A DNA stretch of 64,000 bases from an uncultured Bacteroidales bacterium (GCA_903877385.1 CAIRDP010000033.1:1-64000); one strand, 5' to 3'. Positions 1 to 8,411 are shown, counted from the stretch's first letter. Made by a program: numbers and translations. The notes: generated by a model not told the origin, from the letters alone.

Positions 1-135
1 ATTTTTCAAGCTGCCAAGAATAAAGCAAGAGGTTATCAACGTTCTGATACGATTAAAGCGGTGATCTATTTGCTCACAGGAAAACTCGACTTCTCCAAAA
101 TAAATCCTTACTATGTTACCCACTCGAAATTATAA
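1..135 (+). CDS. ISL3-family transposase, C-terminal fragment
   Basis: The frame is open from base 1 to a TAA at 133-135, giving 44 residues. It reads AAKNKARGYQRSDTIKAVIY and then a TGKLDF motif. The K/R-x-x-ARGY pattern followed by a short hydrophobic I-Y-L stretch and GKLDF resembles the extreme C-terminus of DDE transposases of the ISL3 (IS204/IS1001/IS1165) group. No catalytic residue is inside the window, so activity cannot be judged. The family call rests on this tail plus the GGCTCTT terminus just beyond it. Confidence 0.7.
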   Translation: MFQAAKNKARGYQRSDTIKAVIYLLTGKLDFSKINPYYVTHSKL

Positions 136-141
136 AGAGCC
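1..141 (+). mobile_element. Right end of an ISL3-family insertion sequence
   Basis: Read from the outside inward on the minus strand, the terminus at 141 begins GGCTCTTTATAATTTCGAG. This matches the GGCTCTT start typical of ISL3-family terminal inverted repeats. The plus-strand reading frame that enters the window stops at 135, six bases inside the terminus, as expected for a transposase that fills its element. The rest of the element lies left of the window. Immediately outside is TTTAAATA (142-149), the candidate 8-bp target duplication. The matching copy cannot be seen. Confidence 0.8.
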
Positions 142-1163
142 TTTAAATATGTACAGGCTACATTGTATAAACTTGTTAAATAGCTCGAATTCTTTTCTCC
201 CAGTACATCTCTTTTTATTTGAAGAGCATTTAGATGAATTTCCAAGGCTTTTTGATAATTTCCAAGACCAGCATATGTTTCACCCAGATTGTTCAAGCTA
301 ATTAAATAAGCTAAATTCTTTTCACCCAAAACTACTTTTCTCAATTCAACAACTTTCATGTTGATTTCCAGCGCCTCTCGGTAGTGATTAAGATTTAAAT
401 ATTCTGTTCCAAGATTATTAAAGGCAATTAGGTAGTCCAGACATTTTTCTTTAAAGTATGTATTACTAACTAATCCCTCTGTATTTAAGAAATCAAGGAA
501 TTTTCCCGGCTCATTGCTTTTTGTATATGATTGATAAAGAATTTCCAAAATCTCAAATGAAATATTGTTATTTTCTCCAAAAAGATCAAAATTCACTTTC
601 CAAGCCTTTAGTCCAATTTCAATTGCAGTTTTATAGTCAGATAAATCATAATATCCCTGTGCTAATTGGTTTAACGTTATGGAATATACCTGATCCTGTT
701 CAAAATGATTTACCTCATAATAGTTTTTTATTTGAGATAGATAATAAACCATCTTTTCGTTATTCTTCACATTACTATTAATTCTACTGGCAAATAATAG
801 TAATTGTATTTCATCCTTACTTTTTAATCTATCTGTTTTTGAAATGCCATGTTTTGCAAAGTAGGAATCCGTAAGCGCATTAACCCTTTTAACATCAAAT
901 GCCTTATTCTTTGTTGCGAGATAGCATAAATTCAGATAAACATTTATCTCAAGGGTTTTGAAATCATCAAATCCCTTTACCTCTGCATATTTCTTTAAAA
1001 TGGTAATAGCTTCTTCGTAATGTCCATTTTTTGCATTTTCAACAGCCTCTGCAAGCTCCCTATTGGTTTGGGATGCCTGTGAATAGAGTGATGTAGGACT
1101 GTTAAGAAAGAAAGTCAGCAGGATACAAGCTTTGATCCAGCAATTTAGCAGGCGAGAATGCAT
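111..1163 (-). pseudogene. Secreted TPR protein truncated by the insertion sequence
   Basis: A TTG codon at 1253 also opens this frame, but the ATG at 1163 gives a good signal peptide (MHSRLLNCWIKACILLTFFL, cleavage near YSQA), so I start there. The mature part is a run of tetratricopeptide repeats. The last two are near-identical tandem units with the pattern NNLGETYAGLGNYQKALEIH. The next repeat breaks off after NVACTYL. The final ten residues (KALYNFEWVT) are encoded by the insertion-sequence terminus, so native sequence ends at about 142. Tandem TPRs of this type usually mediate protein contacts, often ahead of an effector domain, and any such domain is now separated from this part. The gene lies downstream of the secreted-protein genes of the caspase/sigma locus. 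Confidence 0.8.
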
Positions 1164-1234
1164 ATTAGCTTGTAATTTGAGGAAATAAAGTAACGGGGTT
1201 GACTTTAGAAGCAACCCCGTTTCAATGAAAATGT

Positions 1235-1909
1235 CTAATTTGTCAGCAACCAATAGTTATTCACAATTGGGCCCCTGTTTACAATTTTAACAGTGAATCT
1301 ACCCGTCCATAGCGGAACCCAACTTACAAAACACCGGTCTGTATAATCATCATCTTTCGCAACCATGTTCCCATTTGAGTCAAATACATACAAATCCAAA
1401 TCGGTATCACCATCTCCCCTTACGGCAATTTCTGCCAACTCTCCTGCAATAAATCTAACATCATAATAGTCATTACAGTACCCATAAACATAGGAAAATT
1501 TCTCTCCGGGGCCACCAACCCTGCCTCTGGTTGCCTGATTTGCTTTTTCTACATCGCCAATGGCTGACAATAATTTCGCATCACCGTTGGCATATTTCTT
1601 TGCTGCAGATAGGATGCTGGCCATATCATACCCCTCTTTAATTTTTTTAGTACCCTGGCCTTTGGGTGCGGGATCCTGTTTATATGATTCGAACTTGAGA
1701 TCTTGGGTTTTAATACTGCTCATGATCTTAGCAGCTTCGATCAGCGCACCAGCAGAATAGGTTTTGTAGCCATATTTCGCTAATTGATACGCAAGCTGCA
1801 AATTTTCCAGATCTTCCGATGGTTTGTTTTTGCTTTCAACTTTCTTCTCCTGGGCCTGAGCCGTAAATAGCAGCGCTAATGATATTAGCACAAGCATTAA
1901 TTTTTTCAT
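1235..1909 (-). CDS. Secreted protein with a PPC-like C-terminal domain
   Basis: The 224-aa product has a clear signal peptide (about residues 1-19, ending FTAQA-QE). The C-terminal 60 residues carry the motif DGDTDLDLYVFDSNGN followed by DDDYTDRC. This is the acidic beta-sandwich signature of bacterial pre-peptidase C-terminal (PPC-like) domains, which are found on secreted proteases and on other exported proteins. The middle part has no motif I recognise and is rich in Lys, Ala and Gly. It sits 71 bases upstream of the truncated TPR gene on the same strand. Its role is not evident. Its position in the left arm of the caspase/sigma locus suggests it is one of the exported members. Confidence 0.7.
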   Translation of the reverse strand: MKKLMLVLISLALLFTAQAQEKKVESKNKPSEDLENLQLAYQLAKYGYKTYSAGALIEAAKIMSSIKTQDLKFESYKQDPAPKGQGTKKIKEGYDMASILSAAKKYANGDAKLLSAIGDVEKANQATRGRVGGPGEKFSYVYGYCNDYYDVRFIAGELAEIAVRGDGDTDLDLYVFDSNGNMVAKDDDYTDRCFVSWVPLWTGRFTVKIVNRGPIVNNYWLLTN

Positions 1910-2181
1910 AATTGCAGACTTTAGGTTGGTTTTTACGATTATTAAACGAACTTATATGTTAAATTTATGGTTTAATTTAGTGCAATATAACAAATTTGAA
2001 CATAAAATTACAATAACCAAGTTCTTTACTCAAAAAAGTTGACAATCGTCAAATGAATTTTTGCCTGGCTATTCTCAAGATGGAGCATATTTCTTTGAAA
2101 TCATCATGTCGAAACTCATTATCAGTTTTGTAAGGTTGTTTTAGAACTTTATTTGTGTTTCATCTGATCATTATATGTTTA

Positions 2182-2805
2182 TTACTTTTCCAAAAGCTCA
2201 GATATTTCTTTAGCTGTATCATAGGTTCTTTCGTCATAAACACCAGGTTTCAAACTTATATTATGTCGATTGCCTGCAGTATAGCCATCCTTAGTATACT
2301 GGCTGATAATAGAATATCTAATCTGCAAAATATCATTCGTTTTAATGTTAGTAACTTGAGTACTGTTTAATGAATATATAACAGTCGAATGTCCGTCTGC
2401 ATGATCCTTGTTTATTCGATTGCTAAGCGAAATAACACTGCCATCATTCATATATATCAAAATCTTACCTCCAATGTTGAAATCTGAATATAGAGTCTCA
2501 GCTGAAAATATTAATATCCCCCCTGATGCTGATTTGGCAAAACATACAGATAATGTTGAATTAGGTAGCCAGCTTTCGTAAACACCAGCATTTAAAAAAT
2601 TCCACCATTTGGTGGCAGAGTAACTTTTTGTGCCAATGAAGATGGTGTTTTGTGAGAATCCAAAAATTGTTAAAAACATGAAAATAAAGAAAATAGATAA
2701 TTTCGAAATAATTTTTGCTATTCCAATCATTGTACCGGCGCTTTTATTGTCCAATGGATTAGTAGTAGCAGTTTGTTTCCTGAATAATTTATCTAAAATA
2801 CTCAT
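2182..2805 (-). CDS. Hypothetical exported or membrane-anchored protein
   Basis: The product has 207 residues. A basic, polar stretch of about 26 residues precedes a hydrophobic segment (about 34-50, IISKLSIFFIFMFLTIFGFS). The start could be the ATG at 2805 or the later MIGIAK methionine, which would give a cleaner signal peptide ending at FSQ. The remaining 155 residues are predicted beta-rich with scattered aromatics and no motif I recognise. It follows the 155-aa exported protein gene by 23 bases and probably belongs to the same operon. Function unknown. Confidence 0.6.
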   Translation of the reverse strand: MSILDKLFRKQTATTNPLDNKSAGTMIGIAKIISKLSIFFIFMFLTIFGFSQNTIFIGTKSYSATKWWNFLNAGVYESWLPNSTLSVCFAKSASGGILIFSAETLYSDFNIGGKILIYMNDGSVISLSNRINKDHADGHSTVIYSLNSTQVTNIKTNDILQIRYSIISQYTKDGYTAGNRHNISLKPGVYDERTYDTAKEISELLEK

Positions 2806-2828
2806 GACCGTTTTGTTTAAAGTGTTTG

Positions 2829-3296
2829 TTATTTAGTGCTTTTAAGAATACTTTGTTTCATTGAATTCATAAACATAATCCGATCCTGATTGAATGTTAA
2901 TGGGCTTCTTACCCGGGCTATGCTTATCGTTTCATTATCAATATTCAACCCGTAAACACCATCCACTTCTTTAAATGGATACGGAAGATTAGCCTGTAGC
3001 AGTGTTATTATATCTGCAGGAACACCAATATCGCCATTGTTGGGAATCAGATTATAAATTGTAGTTACAATCTTGCCACTCCTTACCCCTACGATGATAT
3101 CGCCAATATTTCGGTTGAAGAACTTATCTGTCTTTGGTTTCTTGTATTTATAGGTGCTGACTCCGGTTGCTGATGAAGTACCTAGATATTCAAAATCGGG
3201 TTGTTTCGGCTGCAGGCTATTACCAAGATCAAATCTCTGCGCAAACAGACCAAAAGAACTGCAGATGGCGAATAAAAATATTATATATTTTTTCAT
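2829..3296 (-). CDS. Hypothetical secreted protein
   Basis: The 155-aa product starts with a textbook signal peptide (MKKYIIFLFAICSSFGLFAQ) and continues as a small soluble domain of about 135 residues. No catalytic motif or lipobox is visible. It is the second gene of a leftward operon that begins with the small membrane protein at 3478 (3-base gap) and starts downstream of the GGGTTAC element at 3524-3571. I do not recognise the family. Inference: an exported member of the caspase/sigma regulon. Confidence 0.65.
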   Translation of the reverse strand: MKKYIIFLFAICSSFGLFAQRFDLGNSLQPKQPDFEYLGTSSATGVSTYKYKKPKTDKFFNRNIGDIIVGVRSGKIVTTIYNLIPNNGDIGVPADIITLLQANLPYPFKEVDGVYGLNIDNETISIARVRSPLTFNQDRIMFMNSMKQSILKSTK

Positions 3297-3298
3297 AA

Positions 3299-3478
3299 TT
3301 AATTTGTTTTAGCTTTATTATTATCACTTCTGATTAAAAAAAAGGCGGGGAGAAACAGGAAAACTATGACGGCGAAAAGCGCACCGAGCGTTTCTGCAAA
3401 GTCCGAACCTAAATTAGGATAACGAGAGATTGAAATGATTCCAAGGATAATTAATCCGATACCAATTGCTGTTTTCAT
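3299..3478 (-). CDS. Small two-segment membrane protein
   Basis: From the ATG at 3478 the product has 59 residues with two hydrophobic stretches: MKTAIGIGLIILGIISI and, after a short polar loop, LGALFAVIVFLFLPAFFLI. It ends in a basic tail (RSDNNKAKTN). An in-frame ATG at 3502 would add eight residues. I prefer the inner start because it begins the hydrophobic segment. It is the first gene after the shared element at 3524-3571 and may serve as a membrane partner for the exported proteins that follow. Function unknown. Confidence 0.55.
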   Translation of the reverse strand: MKTAIGIGLIILGIISISRYPNLGSDFAETLGALFAVIVFLFLPAFFLIRSDNNKAKTN

Positions 3479-3523
3479 GACTTTATTTTTTAGGTTAAAC
3501 ATGTTATAAATGATTTGTTCATA

Positions 3524-3571
3524 CCTCTTAATGTCATGATAAAAAAAAAGTAACCCGGTTTAGGTTACTTT
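3524..3571 (-). promoter_or_regulatory. Shared leader element, copy 1 (GGGTTAC-N14-GACATTAAG)
   Basis: On the minus strand the order is AAAGTAACC, TAAACC, GGGTTACTTT, a run of T, then GACATTAAGAGG about 46 bases before the ATG at 3478. The inverted repeat plus T-run could terminate the anti-sigma operon ending at 3641. However, the same sequence, including the downstream GACATTAAG at identical 14-base spacing, precedes the unrelated plus-strand gene at 6009, where there is nothing to terminate. I infer a -35/-10-like promoter for the sigma factor encoded between the two copies. Confidence 0.6.
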
Positions 3572-3640
3572 CTTATAGAAATATCGTATCTAACTCAATA
3601 ATAACACATTATTGTTATCATTGAGACGATTTTATTGTTT

Positions 3641-4285
3641 TTACAACTCGTTTAGTAATTTTTTGGCCTTTTCCGTGAATTCACTATTTGGCTTCTTTAT
3701 AATTTCCTGCAGCAAAAACCTGGCCTTTTTCTTTTGTCCATTTTTTAAATAAGCGAGAGCCAAGTACCATTTAATAGCAGGATCCGTGGCTGCAACCATT
3801 TCATAATTTGAATTATCTAGGTTTTCCAGAAGGGTGATAGCCTGTTTTTTACTTCCCTTTTTCAGTTCAACAAGGGCATTGAAAAACATTGAATCTGCCC
3901 TGGTTAATGATACGATTTCTCCACCTCTTGATGGGAGAGGCGTATAAGTGTAGGCCACATAATACCGGTCGGCAAGCTTTTCGCAATTATTTAAATATGT
4001 CAGATAGAAGACACCAATTAAGGAAGCTGCCACGGCAAATGAACCAATTGAAATGACCAGTTGCCGTATTCTCACTTGTTTATGAAGCTGTCTTTCTTCA
4101 TTTTCAATTATTTTCCCCAGTCGCTCATTTCTTACAGCCCGGATTATTGATCGCTGTAATTCCACTTCCTTTACCAATTCCGGGTCGCATTTCAAGCGTT
4201 CATTAAAAGACTCGTTCTCCTCAACGGTCAAAGTCCCCTCCAGGTAACGATCAATTTCCTGCTCCAATATCGTGTAGTCTTCCAT
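3641..4285 (-). CDS. Anti-sigma-like membrane protein with C-terminal TPR-like repeats
   Basis: The 214-aa product begins with an acidic N-terminal helical region (MEDYTILEQEIDRYLEGTLT) typical of zinc-less anti-sigma N-termini: E-E-I-D-x-Y-L-x-G-x-L followed by an F-x-x-x-L-x-x-D-P-E-L motif. One transmembrane helix follows (about 77-97, ISIGSFAVAASLIGVFYLTY), then a region with TPR-like helices (LEKAL/LAYLKNGQKKKARFLLQEI). It starts 8 bases after the sigma gene and is co-transcribed with it. The topology suggests a cytoplasmic sigma-binding domain and a periplasmic sensing or protein-binding domain. The role as anti-sigma factor is inferred from layout and N-terminal pattern. Confidence 0.65.
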   Translation of the reverse strand: MEDYTILEQEIDRYLEGTLTVEENESFNERLKCDPELVKEVELQRSIIRAVRNERLGKIIENEERQLHKQVRIRQLVISIGSFAVAASLIGVFYLTYLNNCEKLADRYYVAYTYTPLPSRGGEIVSLTRADSMFFNALVELKKGSKKQAITLLENLDNSNYEMVAATDPAIKWYLALAYLKNGQKKKARFLLQEIIKKPNSEFTEKAKKLLNEL

Positions 4286-4293
4286 TTCAGTCT

Positions 4294-4854
4294 TTAGCTT
4301 TGATATACAATTTTGTTCCTTAGCTCATTTTTCAGTTTTTGGATACACTTATATTTCTGGGTTTTTGCCGTATCTGTATTCTTATAATTCATTTCAATGG
4401 CGATTTCTTCAGCTTTTTTGTCTTCCCAATATTGTTTTACCAAAATAGTATGACAGGGTTCCCCCATGTCATTAACCGCCTTTTGAATTATTTTTTCGTT
4501 CTCCTCTCCCAAGCCGGGTTCATCATCCGGCATATCCGGTGTTTCAAAGGGATCCTGTTCAAGTCTATTTCCGTTTTTCCGGTTGACATTGTATGCAATT
4601 CTTATTCCTACTCCAAACAAATAGGATTTTAAGCTGGATTTGAGATTATCTGCATTAAGCTTATTCTCATAAATCTTATTGCATAAAACCATAAAGGCAT
4701 CCTGGTATATTTCCAGAATATCATCAGGATTGATTGAATTTCTTTTCTTAAGAAAAAAGAGAAATTCATTCCGGTAAAGGCCATAGATTTTTCCAACCAA
4801 AAATTCATTTTTCTTTTTGATTGCCAAGATTTTATCTACATCTGTCAATTCCAT
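4294..4854 (-). CDS. ECF-type RNA polymerase sigma factor
   Basis: The product has about 186 residues. Region 2 is visible as the helices around LYRNEFLFFLKKRNS, DILEIYQDAFMVLCNKIYE and LKSYLFGVGIRIAYNVNRK. Region 4 is CHTILVKQYWEDKKAEEIA followed by a KTQKYKCIQKLKN helix, the helix-turn-helix that reads the -35 element. Length and architecture fit ECF sigma factors of the Bacteroidota type. The start is either GTG at 4857 or ATG at 4854, and I prefer the ATG. The gene begins a few bases after the caspase stop codon (4858) and is followed 8 bases later by the anti-sigma-like gene. The three genes form one operon. Confidence 0.85.
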   Translation of the reverse strand: MELTDVDKILAIKKKNEFLVGKIYGLYRNEFLFFLKKRNSINPDDILEIYQDAFMVLCNKIYENKLNADNLKSSLKSYLFGVGIRIAYNVNRKNGNRLEQDPFETPDMPDDEPGLGEENEKIIQKAVNDMGEPCHTILVKQYWEDKKAEEIAIEMNYKNTDTAKTQKYKCIQKLKNELRNKIVYQS

Positions 4855-4857
4855 CAC

Positions 4858-5733
4858 CTAAAAAACTTTCTGGTTCAGATAATACCTGCCTCCTTCAATC
4901 ATTGGCCGTTGCGGGTATCTCGAAACACTTATATCTTCTCTGCTTTTTTGAATCGCTTTGAATAAGCTGGTAAAGTCATCTTTGTTGGTTAATTCTGGGA
5001 AAGCAAGATTAATAGCATAACTTAAAGAACCATAATAGGTGCCATTAACCTTGTATTCGTAGTTGTTTTGGTATGACTGAGTAGCGCTGATTACCACCCA
5101 GTCAACCATTTTGACAGGTCTGGAAATATACTTTCCTTTTGATCCAATTTGAAAGATTTCTGAAGTCCCCCGTACTACAATAGTATCATAATCACTACTA
5201 TTACCTCTGGTGGCATCACCGCTGTGACAGGCATCAATTACTACAACCAAAGTACCTGATTTACCGATCTTTTTTCTAACTGCAGAAAGCAATATGTTCA
5301 ACTCATCATCTATTAGATGATTTTTTCCCTCATAAACTCCTTTCTCAAATGTTTTACGGGCATCATAAGGGATAATGGCTTCATCTAAACCGTCTTCCTC
5401 ATCACCATCAATATCAACGACCTGTTGGCCGTGAGTTGAAAAGTGTATGTAAATGATATCATTGATTTGAGCTTTATGAGTAAGCATGTTGAATTGTTTC
5501 AGGATATTTTTCTTAGTTGCTTGCTCATTAACCAGTTTTACGATATGATCCTGGTTAAAACCCCTTCTGGATAAAGCATCAGCAATTAAGGGAACATCAT
5601 TGTCACCATGAATTGGATTCCAGCCACTTTCAGGGGGATATGCTCCAATACCTATTATTAACGCCCTTTTTGTTTGGGCCTCAATAGCATGTGATCCAAA
5701 TATCAGAAAGAAAAACGCTAGCAAATACTTCAT
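4858..5733 (-). CDS. Secreted caspase-like (peptidase C14) protease
   Basis: The 291-aa protein has a signal peptide (about 1-19, ending IEA-Q). A caspase/metacaspase fold follows directly with KRALIIGIGAYP, the catalytic His in YIHFSTHGQQ (His101), an acidic loop (DGDEEDGLDEA) and the catalytic Cys in VVVIDACHSGDATRG (Cys169). The core is complete and there is no extra effector-associated domain. An exported caspase is unusual, because many bacterial caspases described in conflict systems are cytoplasmic. It is the first gene of an operon with an ECF sigma factor and an anti-sigma-like protein, which suggests proteolysis and transcription are linked here. Its substrate is unknown. Confidence 0.85.
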   Translation of the reverse strand: MKYLLAFFFLIFGSHAIEAQTKRALIIGIGAYPPESGWNPIHGDNDVPLIADALSRRGFNQDHIVKLVNEQATKKNILKQFNMLTHKAQINDIIYIHFSTHGQQVVDIDGDEEDGLDEAIIPYDARKTFEKGVYEGKNHLIDDELNILLSAVRKKIGKSGTLVVVIDACHSGDATRGNSSDYDTIVVRGTSEIFQIGSKGKYISRPVKMVDWVVISATQSYQNNYEYKVNGTYYGSLSYAINLAFPELTNKDDFTSLFKAIQKSREDISVSRYPQRPMIEGGRYYLNQKVF

Positions 5734-5932
5734 TTAAATTTATGGATCAAGAAAACGTAAAAATACACACAAATCACCAGATGAGACATTTAATAAACAA
5801 GAGTATTTTTCCCAAACCGGTCATTCTGAGCATTCAATGGTGTATTTTATTACCATTTTTAATGATTAGTAACCTATCCCAAGGGCATTTTTTATAGTAT
5901 TGCAAATGAGGTAGATGTAAAATATCTGACAA

Positions 5933-5979
5933 AAAGTAATCCAAACCGGGTTACTTTTTTTTCATTCCGACATTAAGGG
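5933..5979 (+). promoter_or_regulatory. Shared leader element, copy 2 (GGGTTAC-N14-GACATTAAG)
   Basis: On the plus strand the order is AAAGTAAT, CCAAACC, GGGTTACTTTTTTTT, then CATTCC and GACATTAAGGG. The ATG of the next gene is at 6009. This copy matches the element at 3524-3571 on the opposite strand in the inverted repeat, the T-run, the 14-base spacer and the GACATTAAG block. No plus-strand gene lies just upstream (the caspase gene starts at 5733 and runs away), so a terminator role does not explain it. Likely a promoter/operator for the operon 6009-8411. Confidence 0.65.
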
Positions 5980-6008
5980 ATAAACATAAACACTTAAAAA
6001 ATTCAAAA

Positions 6009-6425
6009 ATGAAAAAGTTATTGTTTCTTCTATCCGTAATATGTTTCGCTACAGTTTCTTATTCGCAAACATATTCTTATTCCAAACTTGTAAAGAAAGC
6101 AAGTGTACAAACATCCTCTGGTTATGAGGAAAGAATAATAGGTACTACTCAAGGATCGTTTCGGATTGTTTTCGAAACACCAAATGACCCACAAATCAAG
6201 AAACTATTCACAGTTCTCAATCCCGGTCAAGATAATGCACCAGGTTTACCTTGGTTTGGTCTTTTACAGGATAAGGGTTATGTAGAAAAGAACAATAAAC
6301 TATTAAAGAAATCATTGTACTTCGATACTGAAAATAATGAAAAAGTACTTGTCTTAATTGCAGATGACTACTCTCAGGTTGTTATCTTCAAATCTGATGA
6401 TACCATTTGGGAATATTTGAAATAG
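6009..6425 (+). CDS. Hypothetical secreted protein
   Basis: The 138-aa product starts with a strong signal peptide (MKKLLFLLSVICFATVSYSQ). The mature 118 residues look like a small beta-rich domain containing GYEERIIGTTQGSFRIVFET and, near the end, VLIADDYSQVVIF. No enzyme motif or lipobox is present. It is the first gene behind the element at 5933-5979 and is followed 50 bases later by the trypsin-like protease gene. I do not recognise the family. A partner or inhibitor of one of the neighbouring proteases is possible but speculative. Confidence 0.65.
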   Translation: MKKLLFLLSVICFATVSYSQTYSYSKLVKKASVQTSSGYEERIIGTTQGSFRIVFETPNDPQIKKLFTVLNPGQDNAPGLPWFGLLQDKGYVEKNNKLLKKSLYFDTENNEKVLVLIADDYSQVVIFKSDDTIWEYLK

Positions 6426-6474
6426 AAGCTTTTTGAGGTAACAACAAGTTAGAAATAATTTTAAAAATGACAAC

Positions 6475-7665
6475 ATGAAAAAATCAATTTTCTCTATCCT
6501 TCTCTTAACGTTGTCAAGCGGACTATTGGGACAGTGCTTGCAAAGCAAGGACGCTTTCATTGATTACTTTAAGAAATACTCTGCATCACTCGACCCAATT
6601 GAAGGAATCTGGACATTAAATTGTGTGACCAGAATATATTACAACGGGATTTTAAATTCTGAACATAATGACGTTGTGTTATCGAAATGGGCCATAAAAA
6701 GAGAGTCCGAAATATCTTTTGGTGTATGCGATATAAGTGAAGGACAAAATTCCAATGAGGCGAGTACCTTTAAAGCAAGCTTCGAAACATCAGCAATAGG
6801 AAGCATTTATACTTATAAATGCAATTATTTTAATCCAAATTGGATTGGCAAAGCAATCGTTGAACTTAATGAAGGGGTTATACTTGATTACACATTCCAA
6901 ATTGCCGATGTTTCAATTAGACATATGATGCAAAAAAATTATAAAACCGGCTTTACAGCATATTGGCATTTTATATGGACTAAAACATACCCAACAATTA
7001 ACACCTCTTCTTATAACAATTCAAGCGCTAGTAGTGGGTGGACAGGCAATGGAAGTGGTTTTTTTATCGACAAGAACGGCTACATAGCTACTAACTTTCA
7101 TGTTATTGATGGTGCTTCCGAAATAGAAGTTGATTTTGTTAAAGACGATCAAAAGCAATCATTTAAGGCAAAAGTTATTTCAAGCGACAAACAAAATGAT
7201 TTATCTATTATAAAAATAGAAGATGAGAAATTTAAACCATTCGTAAAACTCCCATATTCTTTGAAATCAACAATATCTGATGTGGGTTCAAATGTTTTTG
7301 CATTAGGATATCCATTGGCCTTAACCATAATGGGTGACGAAGTGAAATTCACTGATGGGAAAATTAGTTCAAAAACCGGTTTTCAAGGCGATATAACGAC
7401 ATACCAAATTTCTGTTCCTGTCCAACCTGGTAGCAGTGGCGGACCTTTGTTTGACTATGATGGTAATATAATTGGAATTGTGAATGCTAAAATTATGGCA
7501 GCTGATAATGTATCATACGCGATAAAGTTGGCTTATCTAAAAAATTTGATTGATGTGCTGCCAGATATATTATCGCTTCCAAATGACATCTCAATTGCCC
7601 AAAAACCATTAACAGAGAAGATCAAGGAGCTATCAAATTATGTAGTATTAATAAAAATTCGATAA
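6475..7665 (+). CDS. Secreted trypsin-like (S1-fold) serine protease
   Basis: The 396-aa protein has a signal peptide (about 1-20), an N-terminal beta-rich region of about 160 residues without a recognised family, a short Ser/Asn linker (TSSYNNSSASS), and then a trypsin-fold protease. The triad is visible: His209 in IATNFHVIDGA, Asp242 in QNDLSIIKI and Ser321 in VQPGSSGGPLF. The pattern fits the DegP/HtrA-like S1C group, but no PDZ domain follows, and the protein ends about 75 residues after the catalytic Ser. It sits in the right arm of the caspase/sigma locus. Trypsin-like and caspase-like proteases often occur together in bacterial conflict loci. Confidence 0.85.
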   Translation: MKKSIFSILLLTLSSGLLGQCLQSKDAFIDYFKKYSASLDPIEGIWTLNCVTRIYYNGILNSEHNDVVLSKWAIKRESEISFGVCDISEGQNSNEASTFKASFETSAIGSIYTYKCNYFNPNWIGKAIVELNEGVILDYTFQIADVSIRHMMQKNYKTGFTAYWHFIWTKTYPTINTSSYNNSSASSGWTGNGSGFFIDKNGYIATNFHVIDGASEIEVDFVKDDQKQSFKAKVISSDKQNDLSIIKIEDEKFKPFVKLPYSLKSTISDVGSNVFALGYPLALTIMGDEVKFTDGKISSKTGFQGDITTYQISVPVQPGSSGGPLFDYDGNIIGIVNAKIMAADNVSYAIKLAYLKNLIDVLPDILSLPNDISIAQKPLTEKIKELSNYVVLIKIR

Positions 7666-7706
7666 ATTTTAACAGTATCAACAAATAAACAGAACGGATA
7701 AACAAA

Positions 7707-8411
7707 ATGTTACCAGGACCAGATACTATTTATCAATGTCCACAATGTGATAGTCTTATTTCAGTAGGCAGTTTGATGAGTGGAAACACTTTTGGAGCAA
7801 AATTGTATTCAGACGGAAGACTCGTTGCACCAAGGATGCCTGAATTTCCAAAGATTACCAGGTGCTCGAAATGCAAAACCATTTTTTGGATCAGTAAAGC
7901 AAAAAAGATTGATCAACGAGGATTCGGCATTGCGGATCTATTAGAAGGAACACTAGAAGATCAGAAATATCAGAATTCTCAAACAGCCCGATTTTTGTCT
8001 CTTCAACAGTATATTTTAGCCTTAGAAATCCCAATTTATATATCGCTTGAAGAGGAATTCTATGTTAGGAAAAGACTTTGGTGGTATTTTAATGATAAGG
8101 CACGAGATGGAAAAATTAGGACAAAACTTTGGTGGCATTTTATTGATATGTTAAGAAACAGAAAACCGCTATTTATCTTTAAGTTTAACTGCCAGCGTTG
8201 GTCTGAAAATATAAATCGATTAATGGAATTACTCGATTCAGAAGATGTCAATCAAAGGATCATGATAGCAGAATTAAATAGAAATCTGGGAAACTTTGAA
8301 AAATGTATGGATTTACTTAACAGTATTGAATATCCTGAATTTAGCAGTGTTAAGTCAATATTTGAAAAAGAATGTAACGATAAAAATACTAAGGTCTTCC
8401 GATTATATTAA
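7707..8411 (+). CDS. Zinc-ribbon-like hypothetical protein
   Basis: The 234-aa product begins without a signal peptide. Its first 65 residues contain two CxxC pairs, YQCPQCDS and TRCSKCKT, that would form one zinc ribbon. The remainder is helical and rich in Trp and Arg (LWWYFNDKARD, LWWHFIDMLRN), ending with an apparent TPR-like helix pair (NRNLGNFEKCMDLLNSIEY). It follows the serine-protease gene by 41 bases and is the last gene of the plus-strand operon. Function unknown. A cytoplasmic regulator or adaptor for the exported proteases would fit. Confidence 0.65.
   Translation: MLPGPDTIYQCPQCDSLISVGSLMSGNTFGAKLYSDGRLVAPRMPEFPKITRCSKCKTIFWISKAKKIDQRGFGIADLLEGTLEDQKYQNSQTARFLSLQQYILALEIPIYISLEEEFYVRKRLWWYFNDKARDGKIRTKLWWHFIDMLRNRKPLFIFKFNCQRWSENINRLMELLDSEDVNQRIMIAELNRNLGNFEKCMDLLNSIEYPEFSSVKSIFEKECNDKNTKVFRLY

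Noticed and set aside
3540..3571. Hairpin plus T-run as a plain terminator
   Set aside because: It could act as a terminator for the sigma operon, but the second copy at 5933 has no upstream gene to terminate and the conserved downstream block GACATTAAG would not be needed.
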